Part shown: positions 8,264 through 18,063 of the stretch, piece after piece | Layout: each line of letters opens with the position of its first letter | How positions within the stretch are numbered: the stretch's first letter is position 1 | Assembly: GCF_002259585.1 (NCBI RefSeq) | Contig: NZ_MWWS01000009.1 | Location: 62,001-126,000 of the forward strand | Origin: Bombiscardovia coagulans | GTDB taxonomy: Bacteria; Actinomycetota; Actinomycetes; Actinomycetales; Bifidobacteriaceae | DNA length: 64,000 bases | Direction: 5' to 3' | Notes under the pieces: generated by a model | What the model was told of the DNA's origin: nothing | Seen by the model: only the letters and a program-made list of their open reading frames with translations | Database searches by the model: none | Made by a program: the position numbers and the translations under genes

Positions 8264-9475
8264 TTACTTAATAATTGGTCGCATAGGAGCCGAAACGTCA
8301 ACTTGATGTTTGTCAGCAATCTTGGTGGGATCGTTGATGATTTTGTCAACCACAGCTATCTTCAATGCAAGATCAGAGGCGTCACCCCAAAGAACAATCC
8401 TTTGTCCACCATCAAGCTCAGTAGTCACCGAATCCTGAGTTTGTGCAGTGACCTTAGAAATTCGTGCGCGCATACTCCCCGGGAGCGCAGACAGGACTTT
8501 AAGGGCCTGTTGAACGGCACGATTTTTTACTCCAGATTCTGCTGTACCAACTTCGATGAGGGGTATCCCCTTAGGCTGGTCGCCAACTGTATTCAGAACA
8601 CCCCCGTCGCGGTCCACAGCGGTAATCTTACCATCCGCGGCTTTAAGTACAGCTGCTGGCTCTTGTGCCTTGAAAGTGACCTCCAACCCATGAGGAAAAT
8701 GCTTAGTCACTTTTGCCTGCGTTACACCAGGCAATGCACCCATGTCACGCTCGATATCCGAAGACGAGATGAGCAGCAGCGATCTGCCTTCTTCTCGTTT
8801 AACGATCGTCGATACTTGTTGATTTGATACCCATTCATTGCCACCAGAAACCACTATCTGCTGACCTTGAAGGAGTAATGCAGGAGAGAAACACAGGCCC
8901 CAAATCATGGCAGTAATCACAAGAACAACCATCAAAGCCATTGACCAGCGAACCACTAAAGCCTGCATGTCAGCTCGTTTACGTTCCTCGAGACGGGCTT
9001 TAAAATCTACAACTTTGGGCTTTACAAATACGTCTATAGATGGGACACCATCATCAGACGTTCTCTTCAAAACTGCTTCGTCCGTTTGAAGGGCTCGTGC
9101 ATCAACAAAAGCACCGGAGGCAGAACGAGTTCGGGATCCTGCATGTGTATCAGAAAGTCTAACACTGCTTCTTTGCCCTGTTCTGCCAGCTACAGTTCTT
9201 GGATGCTTCCTGTCAACCTGCTTAAGTGATTTCTTAGTACCAGCAGCTGATTTCCGTTTAGAAAATGTATGAGATTGAGATTGCTGATCCTTGATAGGAC
9301 GCTTTGAAGTATTTGCAGGTGATTTGTCCGCATGCTGTTCAGAACTGCGGATACCACGCCCAGCAGCTGTTCTTGCTGCTTCGGCCCTAGTTGAGGTCGT
9401 CTTCCTTCCAGACTTCTGCCAACTATTATCGGCTGGAGTCGTTGAGCGCCGGGAACTTACAATCTTGCGGCTCAT
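8264..9475 (-). CDS. ftsQ: cell division protein FtsQ
   Basis: The 403-residue bitopic membrane protein is part of the FtsQ-FtsL-FtsB divisome complex. A long basic, serine/arginine-rich cytoplasmic region (about 1-175) precedes one membrane helix (about 180-198, with MALMVVLVITAMIWGL). Then comes the POTRA/FtsQ domain (QQIVVSGGNEWVSNQQVSTIV, then LPGVTQAKVTKHFPHGLEV). The cytoplasmic part is longer than in most bacteria, as often in actinobacteria. Its ATG overlaps the murC stop by 4 bases. It is the last gene of the dcw cluster; ftsZ does not follow but lies near 47-48 kb. Confidence 0.92.
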   Translation of the reverse strand: MSRKIVSSRRSTTPADNSWQKSGRKTTSTRAEAARTAAGRGIRSSEQHADKSPANTSKRPIKDQQSQSHTFSKRKSAAGTKKSLKQVDRKHPRTVAGRTGQRSSVRLSDTHAGSRTRSASGAFVDARALQTDEAVLKRTSDDGVPSIDVFVKPKVVDFKARLEERKRADMQALVVRWSMALMVVLVITAMIWGLCFSPALLLQGQQIVVSGGNEWVSNQQVSTIVKREEGRSLLLISSSDIERDMGALPGVTQAKVTKHFPHGLEVTFKAQEPAAVLKAADGKITAVDRDGGVLNTVGDQPKGIPLIEVGTAESGVKNRAVQQALKVLSALPGSMRARISKVTAQTQDSVTTELDGGQRIVLWGDASDLALKIAVVDKIINDPTKIADKHQVDVSAPMRPIIK

Positions 9476-11181
9476 TTGCTGAGATTCCTGTGAGTTTCAG
9501 ATAAGCCTTCTGTAGATATGAATTCCTGCCCAGAAGACCGGAGTCGTTCCAAAATAACCTGACCCATCTGGGTAACATCACCTGCCCCCACTGTCAAAAT
9601 AACATCACCACTGGCTGCCTTATCAGCCAGCTGGCGAGCAGCGTCAGTCATATTATCAACTGCCACCATCGGTATAGGCTGTGAACTCTCATCCAGCAAC
9701 TTCTGCTCATTGCACACGTCATGATAGGCATCAACGATCGTTTGTGCACTCACGCGAGGAAAGTCACTCGCTCGCTCCCTGGCTGGATAAATGCTGGTAA
9801 TAATAACATCATCCGCATCACTAAGAGCCCTTGCAAAATCTCTGGCAAACGTTTGCGTTCGCGAGAAAAGATGTGGCTGAAAGAGCACATGAATGTGAGC
9901 TTCAGGGTACCGCCTACGGGCCGCGGACAACAGGGCGGCGATTTCAGTAGGATGATGGGCATAGTCGTCTATTACCCCTACCCCTCGTTCCTCTCCTTGT
10001 ACTTCAAAGCGCCGTGATGCACCGAGAAAAGATGACGCAGCAGCAGCAGCAGCCTGGAGCTCTACACCTAGTATGGTGGCCACAATTATAGCCGCAGAGG
10101 CATTGCGAGCATTATGAATACCTGGAACCGCAAGACCTACTGTGACGCTATCGTGTTCTCTATCAAAGCCTAGTTGCTCTACCAAGTCAACCGGCAGTTC
10201 AAGACGGAAATGTTCCCTACCTGAACCACTGCTCTCCCGCTCGGAAGTAATACGGACCACATGTGCCCAAACATCCCAGCCAGCTTCATCAATTTCTGTT
10301 TCACTAGCAGTAGTATATACAACTACTCGCGCAGGGCAGTCATGCCGTAACGCTTGTAGAAGTCTACGAGAACCCTGATCATCCCCACAGATTACGACGC
10401 TATCTTGAACGTGACGAGCGTGCTCAGTGAATGCTCGAAGAAAAGCCTCAGAACTACCGTAATGGTCTAAATGATCAGCTTCAACATTAGTAATAATAGC
10501 AATCGAAGGGTGATACTTTTCAAAAGAGCCATCTGACTCGTCAGCTTCAGCCACCAGTACTTGCCCGCTTCCTAAATGTCCTCCATCCTGGACACCCTGG
10601 GGAGACTGGATAGAAGCTCCGATGGCATACGATGGGTCTGCCAAATCTCCTGTACCAGCTAAGCGCAAAATATGTGCCAAGAAAGCACTGGTCGTGCTCT
10701 TACCGTGAGCACCAGCTACAGTGACACCCGTATGTGAAGCTAACAACAGTGCCAAAATATCGGAGCGATGAGCAAGAACAGATCCCTGCTTGCGAGCTGC
10801 TACTATTTCAGGGTTATCTGGTTTAATCGCTGATGACCAGACAACCGTCTGAGCATTCAGCACGTTGCTAGCAGATTGACCTATGACGACAGGGATTCCT
10901 AGATCTTGCATTTTGCGAGTTTGAGCGTTCTCTTGTTGGTCTGATCCAGTTACCGTCAGACCAGCTTCATTGAGCATTTCAGCAAGAACGCTCATACCAG
11001 CCCCACCAATACCAACAAAATGAGTGTGACCTAAATCCAAGAGAGGTCGATCCCAGCCCGCAAACACATCTTTCTGCGGATCTAGCTTTTCTGTCTGCGT
11101 AGTGGTAGCAGCTACGGAAGTATGGACTTGCAAGTCGGACACAGCAATCTCCTCATCGTCTTTCTGTATTCCATTATGCAC
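9472..11181 (-). CDS. murC: UDP-N-acetylmuramate-L-alanine ligase
   Basis: This cytoplasmic Mur ligase adds the first peptide residue, L-alanine, to UDP-MurNAc. It has HFVGIGGAGMS (nucleotide-sugar site), the ATP loop GAHGKSTT (near 157-164), EADESDGSF in the central domain and DYAHHPTEI in the C-terminal domain. At 569 residues it is longer than the usual 460-490, owing to an N-terminal extension of about 45 residues and inserts. The start is a GTG with AAGG upstream; no good later start precedes the fold, so the extension may be real. The stop overlaps ftsQ by 4 bases. Confidence 0.94.
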   Translation of the reverse strand: MHNGIQKDDEEIAVSDLQVHTSVAATTTQTEKLDPQKDVFAGWDRPLLDLGHTHFVGIGGAGMSVLAEMLNEAGLTVTGSDQQENAQTRKMQDLGIPVVIGQSASNVLNAQTVVWSSAIKPDNPEIVAARKQGSVLAHRSDILALLLASHTGVTVAGAHGKSTTSAFLAHILRLAGTGDLADPSYAIGASIQSPQGVQDGGHLGSGQVLVAEADESDGSFEKYHPSIAIITNVEADHLDHYGSSEAFLRAFTEHARHVQDSVVICGDDQGSRRLLQALRHDCPARVVVYTTASETEIDEAGWDVWAHVVRITSERESSGSGREHFRLELPVDLVEQLGFDREHDSVTVGLAVPGIHNARNASAAIIVATILGVELQAAAAAASSFLGASRRFEVQGEERGVGVIDDYAHHPTEIAALLSAARRRYPEAHIHVLFQPHLFSRTQTFARDFARALSDADDVIITSIYPARERASDFPRVSAQTIVDAYHDVCNEQKLLDESSQPIPMVAVDNMTDAARQLADKAASGDVILTVGAGDVTQMGQVILERLRSSGQEFISTEGLSETHRNLSK

Positions 11182-11274
11182 CGGAACAGCCTTAGCAAAC
11201 AGTGTCTATCGTCTTTGTGCTACGAACGCTTACAAGCCTGACATCTTGCAGCAGCTTATGTGAGAGTTCAAACG

Positions 11275-12450
11275 CTAAGCTATCTCGAGGACACGCTGCG
11301 CCATGACTTGAGCAGCATCACGAATGCCATACTTCCAAGCAGCTTGCCCCATACTTTTCATCTTAGATTGGTTAGATATGAGGGCCGGCAGTTGTTCGCT
11401 TACCCATTCACAGGTCAAATCCTGGTCAGCAACTAACATGCCCCCTCCAGCAGCAACTACTGGCTCAGCATTAAACCGTTGTTCACCGTTACCTATAGGT
11501 AGAGGCACATAAACCGCAGGCAAGCCAAGAGCTGTCAATTCCGAAACGGTTCCTGCTCCTGACCTGCAAACCACTACATCAGCACAGGCAAAAGCCAAAT
11601 CTATACGCTCGAGGTATGCAGCGAGATGATAATCTCCCGCTCCAAGGTGTGCCGGATTCAGATCATTAACAGCATGAGGCCCCAGTTGCCCAACAACCTC
11701 TGATCTCACAGCTTCATCCTTACCATGTCCCGTTAAATGCACTAACTGACAAACACCCAGTAAGGGCTTAGCAGCAGCAGCAATCGCCCTGTTCAAACTT
11801 GCAGCCCCCAAAGATCCCCCAGTAACAAGAAGTATCGGACGGTCAGGGTCGAGTCCCAGCCTGACAGCCCCATGACGTCTTGCTTCGTCAGGGGAAGTCG
11901 TAAGTTGTTGACTCAGTTGGGCTATAGCTGGCCTCAATGGCAAGCCAACACGCTCAATCTGTGCACCATCCCTAACCTTGATGCCGGTGCCCTCATAAGC
12001 CGTCCCCACATACCTAGCCCACCGGGCACCTAGCTTGTTAGCCATTCCAGCTTTAGCATTCTGCTCATGCACAGCAATAGGCAGTCCCAGCTGATGTGCA
12101 GCCCAATACACAGGCGCTGAAGCGTATCCGCCGAAACCAACTACGATATCTGCTTGTCTTTTGCGCAAAATACTTGTAACTCTTTGAACCTGCTGTTGCC
12201 AACGTCTAGGAAAGTACAAAGCATCTAATGTTGGCTTCCGAGGAAATGGTAACTTGTCAATAGTGTCAAGCTCTAGACCTGCTTGGGGCACTAGTTGAGC
12301 TTCCAGTCCTTCCGCGGTCCCAGTAACAGAAACTTTTGCTGTAGGACACTGCACCTCAATAGCTTTTGCCACTGCGAGTAGTGGATTTACATGCCCTGCT
12401 GTGCCACCACCAGCTAAAACAATACGAACGTCAGCTGCAGCCATTGTCAT
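11275..12450 (-). CDS. murG: undecaprenyl-PP-MurNAc-pentapeptide GlcNAc transferase
   Basis: This 391-residue GT-B glycosyltransferase makes lipid II by adding GlcNAc from UDP-GlcNAc to lipid I on the inner face of the membrane. It has the N-terminal [10 protein letters not shown] loop, the hydrophobic membrane-facing patch [20 protein letters not shown] in the linker and [11 protein letters not shown] in the C-terminal sugar-nucleotide site. AAAGGAG lies just before the ATG at 12450; a second ATG is two codons in. It lies between ftsW and murC, as in other actinobacteria. Confidence 0.96.
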   Translation of the reverse strand: MTMAAADVRIVLAGGGTAGHVNPLLAVAKAIEVQCPTAKVSVTGTAEGLEAQLVPQAGLELDTIDKLPFPRKPTLDALYFPRRWQQQVQRVTSILRKRQADIVVGFGGYASAPVYWAAHQLGLPIAVHEQNAKAGMANKLGARWARYVGTAYEGTGIKVRDGAQIERVGLPLRPAIAQLSQQLTTSPDEARRHGAVRLGLDPDRPILLVTGGSLGAASLNRAIAAAAKPLLGVCQLVHLTGHGKDEAVRSEVVGQLGPHAVNDLNPAHLGAGDYHLAAYLERIDLAFACADVVVCRSGAGTVSELTALGLPAVYVPLPIGNGEQRFNAEPVVAAGGGMLVADQDLTCEWVSEQLPALISNQSKMKSMGQAAWKYGIRDAAQVMAQRVLEIA

Positions 12451-12523
12451 GATGCTCCTTTAACTATTATCTCGGTTAGAGCATAGCCTGCGAACCCGTC
12501 AATGTGTATGTAAAACATTGCTG

Positions 12524-13837
12524 TTAATGACTTGAGACTGCGGCTTGTATATCTGGATGTGTCCGCATCATCTGCACCGCAACGCCTGCTGCAGTCAAAC
12601 ACAGTACCAATGCCGTACCTCCGGCAGAAACAAATGGAAGCGGCAGTCCAATAACTGGCAAAAGACCTAAAACTACACAAATATTGATTAACGCTTGACC
12701 AACAATCCACGAAGCTAAGCATATAAGCACGATTCGAGCGTAGTGGTCAGGAGTCGTTAAGGCCACACGCAACATACACCAACCAACTGCCAAGAAAGCC
12801 AGGACTACCAAGGCTGCACCAATAAAGCCCATTTCTTCACCAATGACTGCAAATATAAAATCATTGTGTGCTTCTGGTAGGTAATTCCATTTTTCTCGAG
12901 AATTCCCTAAACCGACGCCAGTCAATCTACCAGAAGCCATTGCATACAACCCATGTACAGACTGATAGCACACCCCTTGCAGGTCATCACTGGAGCACTG
13001 CCCATATGCAGCCAAGATGCGTTGCATACGGTTACCAGAACCCACAACAAAAAAACCGACTATGCCTGAAAGACCAAGCACGGCAGCAGTAAGGAACCAC
13101 TTAAGTGGGAAACCACTCACGAAAAACGCCACTAAGCCTATGATGACTATGATCATGTCGGTTCCTAAATCTTTACCCATCATAATCAGCCCGAAAGCCG
13201 CCATGAAACCGAGAGCAGGTTTCCAATAAGCCTTTAAACCTTCACCGATTTTTTGAGCTTGCTGAGATTCGATGAGCATGGCAGGAAGCCATATGCATAA
13301 AGCTAATTTCAAAATCTCTGCCGGCTGTAGGGAAATGCCTCCAATAAAAATCCAGCCCGAATTACCTCCTGCTGAACGGCCTAATGGTGTAAATGTAAGC
13401 AGTTGCATGAACAGACCGAACCACAGAAAAAAAGTACTGAACTTTCGATACAGAGCAGCTGGTATAAACACAGCAATTCCTGCCATGACGAAACCTACCA
13501 GGCAATAGATGCACTGCCTGATGGCTTGAGACCATGGAGAATTGCCCTGAGCGACCATATCAACGGCCGAGCTTGAGAATACCATCATCAAACCAAAAAC
13601 CGTCAAAGCCGCGATAGCAGTAATAAAACCGTAATAGCACCACAGAGGATTGAGAAGCGCCCGGATGCCTTGATATGACGTATGCGCTTGTTTCGATGGC
13701 AATGAATTGGAACGTTTTCCCCGGACTCTTTGCTTCTGTCCACGAGATACATCTACCAATGATTGATTGTTTCGTTGCTGATCCCGCGAAGAAGCAGAAC
13801 GCGGTTTGCGACCATTGTCTCGATCAATGATTCTCAT
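12524..13837 (-). CDS. ftsW: FtsW, SEDS peptidoglycan glycosyltransferase
   Basis: A polytopic SEDS protein of about 437 residues that polymerises lipid II at the septum together with FtsI. A basic N-terminal tail of about 60 residues is followed by some ten membrane helices. The family segment with PEAHNDFIFAVIGEEMGFIG and the C-terminal GLPLPFVSAGG are present. The ATG at 13837 is preferred to the GTG two codons upstream; either way the start overlaps the murD stop. Position between murD and murG supports FtsW rather than RodA. Confidence 0.94.
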   Translation of the reverse strand: MRIIDRDNGRKPRSASSRDQQRNNQSLVDVSRGQKQRVRGKRSNSLPSKQAHTSYQGIRALLNPLWCYYGFITAIAALTVFGLMMVFSSSAVDMVAQGNSPWSQAIRQCIYCLVGFVMAGIAVFIPAALYRKFSTFFLWFGLFMQLLTFTPLGRSAGGNSGWIFIGGISLQPAEILKLALCIWLPAMLIESQQAQKIGEGLKAYWKPALGFMAAFGLIMMGKDLGTDMIIVIIGLVAFFVSGFPLKWFLTAAVLGLSGIVGFFVVGSGNRMQRILAAYGQCSSDDLQGVCYQSVHGLYAMASGRLTGVGLGNSREKWNYLPEAHNDFIFAVIGEEMGFIGAALVVLAFLAVGWCMLRVALTTPDHYARIVLICLASWIVGQALINICVVLGLLPVIGLPLPFVSAGGTALVLCLTAAGVAVQMMRTHPDIQAAVSSH

Positions 13838-15260
13838 GATCACTCACCCACCTTTGTGCTTCTTGTGCAAAGAGCTGACCGCGTTGCTTGTACGACGTGA
13901 ACTGGTCCATAGATGCACAGGCAGGTGCCAACAGCACCACCTGACCTGGACGAGCGTACGCTGCGGCGGCGGCAACAGTACGTTCCATAAGACTACTTGC
14001 AGGTTCGGGCTCCACCCGAGTATATGGCACTTGAGGAGCCTGCTCCTGCAAAGCCTCCACTACCGGCTCCGGATCGATTCCAAGAACGACGACTGCTGCC
14101 AGACGAGATGCTTGAGAAGCAATAAGCTGATCGAAGCGAGAACCCTTTGACAATCCTCCTGCAATCCAAACAACTGATCCCGGTTCATAACTGGCAAGGG
14201 AAGCTTGTGCAGCATGCGCATTAGTAGCTTTAGAATCGTCAACAAAACGAATTGTTTGATCACCTTGCCCGATTTGCGCTACTGTTTCAATTCTGTGATC
14301 ACCAGGCTTAAATGACTCTATAGCTTTGCAGGCCGCCACTCTGTCGGCTCCCGCTCCAAGAGCAAGTGCGAAAGCACACAAAGCATCAGCGAGAAGATGA
14401 GGATATAGATGCCCGTTTGGCTCTCTTAAACCATGCAACTGTTCGATAGGTATAATTCTTTCGAGCTGACCGAACTCGTTACCAGCTACACCACTGCGGT
14501 CAACTATCCAACCCTGACTCACACCTATTTGCCCTGCCTTGGGTTCGCTCAGGGTACATCCAATGTTCAAGCAACCAGGAGCAGTGGAAGCAGCCGCAGC
14601 CAACGCACTTACTCTTGGATCGTCAGCATTGTATACTAATGCCTTTTGAACACCATGATACACTTTAGCCTTATCTTCTATGTATGATTCAAAGCCTCCA
14701 TGCCAGTCCAAGTGGTCAGCTGCTAGGTTAGTTATAGCAGCACATTCCAGAGCAAGCGATTGGGTAAAATGGAGCTGAAACGAACTTAACTCGACACACA
14801 GCACATCGTGAAGAGGATCCACTACAGCCTGCGACACCGCTTGACCGATATTACCCACAGCTGGAGCATCCCAACCTGCTGCTGACATCATAGCTGCCGT
14901 CATCTGAGTAGTTGATGTCTTACCGTTAGTTCCAGTAATACCAATCCATGGAGCTGGATTACCCGTGCGGAGAGTTGGAACCCTCAACTGCCAAGCAGCT
15001 TCAACCTCACTCAACACAGGGATATTGAGTTTCTGAGCTGTACGAATAAACGATGTACGAGGATTAAAACCAGGTGAAACAACCACCGAATCTATCTGCG
15101 ACCAGTTTATCTGATCAAAAGAGTGCAGGTCTGCTTGCTCACTTTGTTCATCGACGCTAGTTACCGAGCGAGCTTGACCCTGCAAGGCCTTTACTACGCC
15201 CTTCCCCGACACACCCAGGCCGGCGACTAACACCCGCTTATCAGTCATATCCAGATTCAT
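13824..15260 (-). CDS. murD: UDP-N-acetylmuramoylalanine-D-glutamate ligase
   Basis: The enzyme adds D-glutamate to UDP-MurNAc-L-Ala. It starts LDMTDKRVLVAGLGVSGKG (UDP-binding domain), has the ATP loop GITGTNGKTSTTQM, the central NLAADHLDWHGG segment, and the C-terminal DDSKATNAHA and LLAPACASMDQF motifs. The frame extends upstream to 15362 and would overlap mraY. AAGGAG stands six bases before the ATG at 15260 and the protein then has the usual length (478 residues), so that start is chosen. The stop overlaps ftsW. Confidence 0.95.
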   Translation of the reverse strand: MNLDMTDKRVLVAGLGVSGKGVVKALQGQARSVTSVDEQSEQADLHSFDQINWSQIDSVVVSPGFNPRTSFIRTAQKLNIPVLSEVEAAWQLRVPTLRTGNPAPWIGITGTNGKTSTTQMTAAMMSAAGWDAPAVGNIGQAVSQAVVDPLHDVLCVELSSFQLHFTQSLALECAAITNLAADHLDWHGGFESYIEDKAKVYHGVQKALVYNADDPRVSALAAAASTAPGCLNIGCTLSEPKAGQIGVSQGWIVDRSGVAGNEFGQLERIIPIEQLHGLREPNGHLYPHLLADALCAFALALGAGADRVAACKAIESFKPGDHRIETVAQIGQGDQTIRFVDDSKATNAHAAQASLASYEPGSVVWIAGGLSKGSRFDQLIASQASRLAAVVVLGIDPEPVVEALQEQAPQVPYTRVEPEPASSLMERTVAAAAAYARPGQVVLLAPACASMDQFTSYKQRGQLFAQEAQRWVSDHENH

Positions 15261-15312
15261 TACTGCTCCTTGCAGCCTCTGACTCATTTCACTAGCGTAC
15301 GCTACCCAATCC

Positions 15313-16416
15313 TCACAAAGCCATACCAGAACGCGCCAGCCAATCCACATAGAAGAGAACAACTGCTATGAGGACAAAGATTAATTCAATCATCCAAAAC
15401 CGAACCACGACCTTTGACTCAGGCCATCCCAAAAGCTCAAAATGATGGTGGATTGGTGCCATCTTAAAGACCCTTTTGTGAGTTAGTTTAAAGAAACCCA
15501 CCTGGATGACATCAGAGCATGTTTCCATTACAAACAGCCCTCCCATGATAACCGCCAACAGCTCAGTATGAGTAGCTATAGAAAGGGCAGCAAAAAGTCC
15601 TCCTAGAGCTAACGAACCGGTATCGCCCATAAAAATAGAGGCTGGATTAGTGTTGTACCACAAAAAACCAAAACAAGCTACTGCTGCGCAGCAGGCAATA
15701 ATTGTCAGATCTAAGGGATCTGAAACAGCATAAGCATGACCAGCGTGACCAGCACCTTTGAGGTGGTAGGACTCCCAAAATGCTATGAGAATATACCCAG
15801 TGAAGGCTATCATCGAAGAACCCGAAGCTAGACCATCTAGACCATCAGTCAAATTGACAGCGTTACTCCAGGCTGTCATGAGCAGGTTAACCCAGAGAAC
15901 GAAAAGAATGATAGCAACGGCTTTACCGGCAAATGTGAAAGAAATGACTGGTTGCTCCACAAACGAAATACCCGCTTGAGCACTAGGGAAGCCTGTTTTA
16001 GTGGGTAACAACAACGCTAAGACTGCATATATTGTTGCCAAAATGAACTGACCAATAAACTTACCTGCAACCGATAGACCCAGATTTTGTTTTTTGGTAA
16101 CTTTAATGAAGTCATCAATAAAACCCAGCAATCCCATGGATAGCATCGCAAACAACACCAGCATGGCCGACTGAGATGGCTTATCACCCCGGGCGAAATA
16201 CCTATACAAGGCAGACCCCAACCAACCTAATACGATAGCTAGGTTGATAATGAGTCCCCCCATTGTCGGTGTTCCACGCTTAATCTGATGCGACTTAGGA
16301 CCGTCTTGACGGATATACTGCCCGTAATGACGGCGTTGCAGTATGTGTATCAGTAACGGCGTACCACCGAAAGAAACGATCAGCGAGATGACGATGCCTA
16401 TGATGAGGGAAATCAC
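15313..16416 (-). CDS. mraY: phospho-N-acetylmuramoyl-pentapeptide transferase
   Basis: This integral membrane enzyme transfers phospho-MurNAc-pentapeptide to undecaprenyl phosphate, giving lipid I. Motifs in order: KRGTPTMGGLI, NLTDGLDGLASG, FMGDTGSLALGG and MAPIHHHFELLGWPE, among about ten membrane helices. The frame can begin at 16446, but GGAG stands seven bases before a GTG at 16416. That GTG overlaps the murF stop by 4 bases (GTGA), as elsewhere in this cluster, so 16416 is chosen (367 residues). Confidence 0.95.
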   Translation of the reverse strand: MISLIIGIVISLIVSFGGTPLLIHILQRRHYGQYIRQDGPKSHQIKRGTPTMGGLIINLAIVLGWLGSALYRYFARGDKPSQSAMLVLFAMLSMGLLGFIDDFIKVTKKQNLGLSVAGKFIGQFILATIYAVLALLLPTKTGFPSAQAGISFVEQPVISFTFAGKAVAIILFVLWVNLLMTAWSNAVNLTDGLDGLASGSSMIAFTGYILIAFWESYHLKGAGHAGHAYAVSDPLDLTIIACCAAVACFGFLWYNTNPASIFMGDTGSLALGGLFAALSIATHTELLAVIMGGLFVMETCSDVIQVGFFKLTHKRVFKMAPIHHHFELLGWPESKVVVRFWMIELIFVLIAVVLFYVDWLARSGMAL

Positions 16417-17969
16417 CTTGTTACTCCAAATCTTTTGCCCTGCCAACGCTCAGCCAAGTTACATAGACCAGAGAAATGCGACCCCTTGAGCAAGACCACA
16501 CTTCCGGGATGTTCACTGGCCAGCTTACGCACTATCTGATCTGCCTCATCTGTATCTGCGGCTTGGAATAGTGCTAGAGCTGCTGAATTCCCAGCCTCTC
16601 CACCAACCTGCACCTGAGCACCCTCTACCATAGCTTGTGCCATGACTGAAAGCTCACCCCGCCTGCCACCAACAGCCACTAACGCATCCACATTCAATTG
16701 AGCGCAGTATGCACCAACATCACGATGCAAAGCCAGAGTCTGCTCGCCTAGCTCGAGCATTCCCCCCAGTACAGCAATTCGATAGGTACTGTCTTGCGTC
16801 TTATCTTCGGCGTTTCCCCATGTCGACAAAGCCGTAAGACCGGCCTTCATGGAATCGGGATTCGCATTAAAAGAATCGTCAATGAGTGTAAATTCAACGT
16901 CTTCCACATCTACATGACTGATAGCCATCCTATGCGGACTAACGAAACCAACATCTGAGAGAACTTGTGAAATCTGCTCAGTTGATAGGCCCAATTCATG
17001 AGCCACAGTAGCGGCGGCCAACGCGTTGACAACATTATGAACACCGCTGATGTTGAGTTTGCTGTCTACAGCTGACTCCCCCGCTGCTAAAAGCTGAAAA
17101 CTGGGATGGTCTGCATCATCAGTACGAATGTTACTTGCACTCATATCTAGCTGCTGCTGAGGTCTGCTACCATCAGCGAGGCCGAACCACAGCACCCGCC
17201 CTGGAGCCAGTTTGTCCATTGCTGCTACCCGCTCATCATCTGCATTGAGGACGCTGATGCCTCCCGGCAGCAGTCCTGTGATGAGTTCGCTCTTGGCTTG
17301 TGCTATGCGATCCACAGAACCGAAGACACCCAAGTGTGCTACACCAACTTTGAGCTCAACCGCTATGTCCAGAGGCACAATCGAAGTCAAGTAAGCCAAA
17401 TCTCCCACTTGACTGGCACCCATTTCTGCCACTAGAAAGCGAGTAGACTCATTGACTCGGAGTGCAGTTAGGGGCAACCCTATTTCATTGTTAAACGAAC
17501 CAATTGGAGCCACCGTTGGACCAAGTTCTCTAAGCATAGCTGCTAGCAAGTCTTTAGTCGTCGTTTTTCCCACAGATCCGGTGATACCAACAACTTCAAA
17601 CGGGGTAGGCAGAGCCCGTCGTCGTTCGAGATTGTGGGCTGCCAAAAGCCCCAATGCTTTCACTGTATCGTTTACGACTACCTGTGGAAGAGACACATGT
17701 TCAACGATGTGGTCAACTAGAGCTCCACAAGCGCCCTGTTTGGCAGCTGTCTCGATAAAATCATGACCATCCACATGCTCCCCTGGTATAGCCACAAATA
17801 ATGAACCGTCTTGCGCCTGTCGGGAGTCAGTAACGACACTATGGACAAGTACGTCCGTGTTATCACGATCATGAATCGCAGTTGCCTGCTTCAGCATCCG
17901 ACCATAGGTCACCTGCGCTATTTCCGTTAGACTCACAGGTATCATTCCTGGCCGTTTAGCCTCTACCAT
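16413..17969 (-). CDS. murF: UDP-MurNAc-tripeptide-D-alanyl-D-alanine ligase
   Basis: The enzyme adds the D-Ala-D-Ala dipeptide to complete the UDP-MurNAc-pentapeptide. It has an N-terminal domain with VTDSRQAQDGSLFVAIPGE, the ATP loop GITGSVGKTTTKDLL, GASQVGDLAYL, and the C-terminal DDSFNANPDSM motif diagnostic of MurF. About 518 residues from the ATG at 17969, which has AGAGG five bases upstream; an in-frame GTG lies two codons earlier. It overlaps mraY by 4 bases. Upstream lies the MurE-like gene, as in a standard murE-murF order. Confidence 0.95.
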   Translation of the reverse strand: MVEAKRPGMIPVSLTEIAQVTYGRMLKQATAIHDRDNTDVLVHSVVTDSRQAQDGSLFVAIPGEHVDGHDFIETAAKQGACGALVDHIVEHVSLPQVVVNDTVKALGLLAAHNLERRRALPTPFEVVGITGSVGKTTTKDLLAAMLRELGPTVAPIGSFNNEIGLPLTALRVNESTRFLVAEMGASQVGDLAYLTSIVPLDIAVELKVGVAHLGVFGSVDRIAQAKSELITGLLPGGISVLNADDERVAAMDKLAPGRVLWFGLADGSRPQQQLDMSASNIRTDDADHPSFQLLAAGESAVDSKLNISGVHNVVNALAAATVAHELGLSTEQISQVLSDVGFVSPHRMAISHVDVEDVEFTLIDDSFNANPDSMKAGLTALSTWGNAEDKTQDSTYRIAVLGGMLELGEQTLALHRDVGAYCAQLNVDALVAVGGRRGELSVMAQAMVEGAQVQVGGEAGNSAALALFQAADTDEADQIVRKLASEHPGSVVLLKGSHFSGLCNLAERWQGKRFGVTR

Positions 17970-18063
17970 TTTCACCTCTCGTACGTGCCTATTCCTTCAT
18001 TTAGAGGAGGAAGAGTTCCTTATCATTCATCACAAAATAGGAGAACTAGTCTCAATGTTCCAT

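Noticed and set aside
8303-8827. 174-residue plus-strand ORF opposite ftsQ
   Set aside because: Shadow of the POTRA-bearing ftsQ gene; no ribosome site or family resemblance.
15261-15362. Longer MurD start
   Set aside because: It would overlap mraY, adds a non-homologous tail, and the ATG at 15260 has a strong ribosome site.
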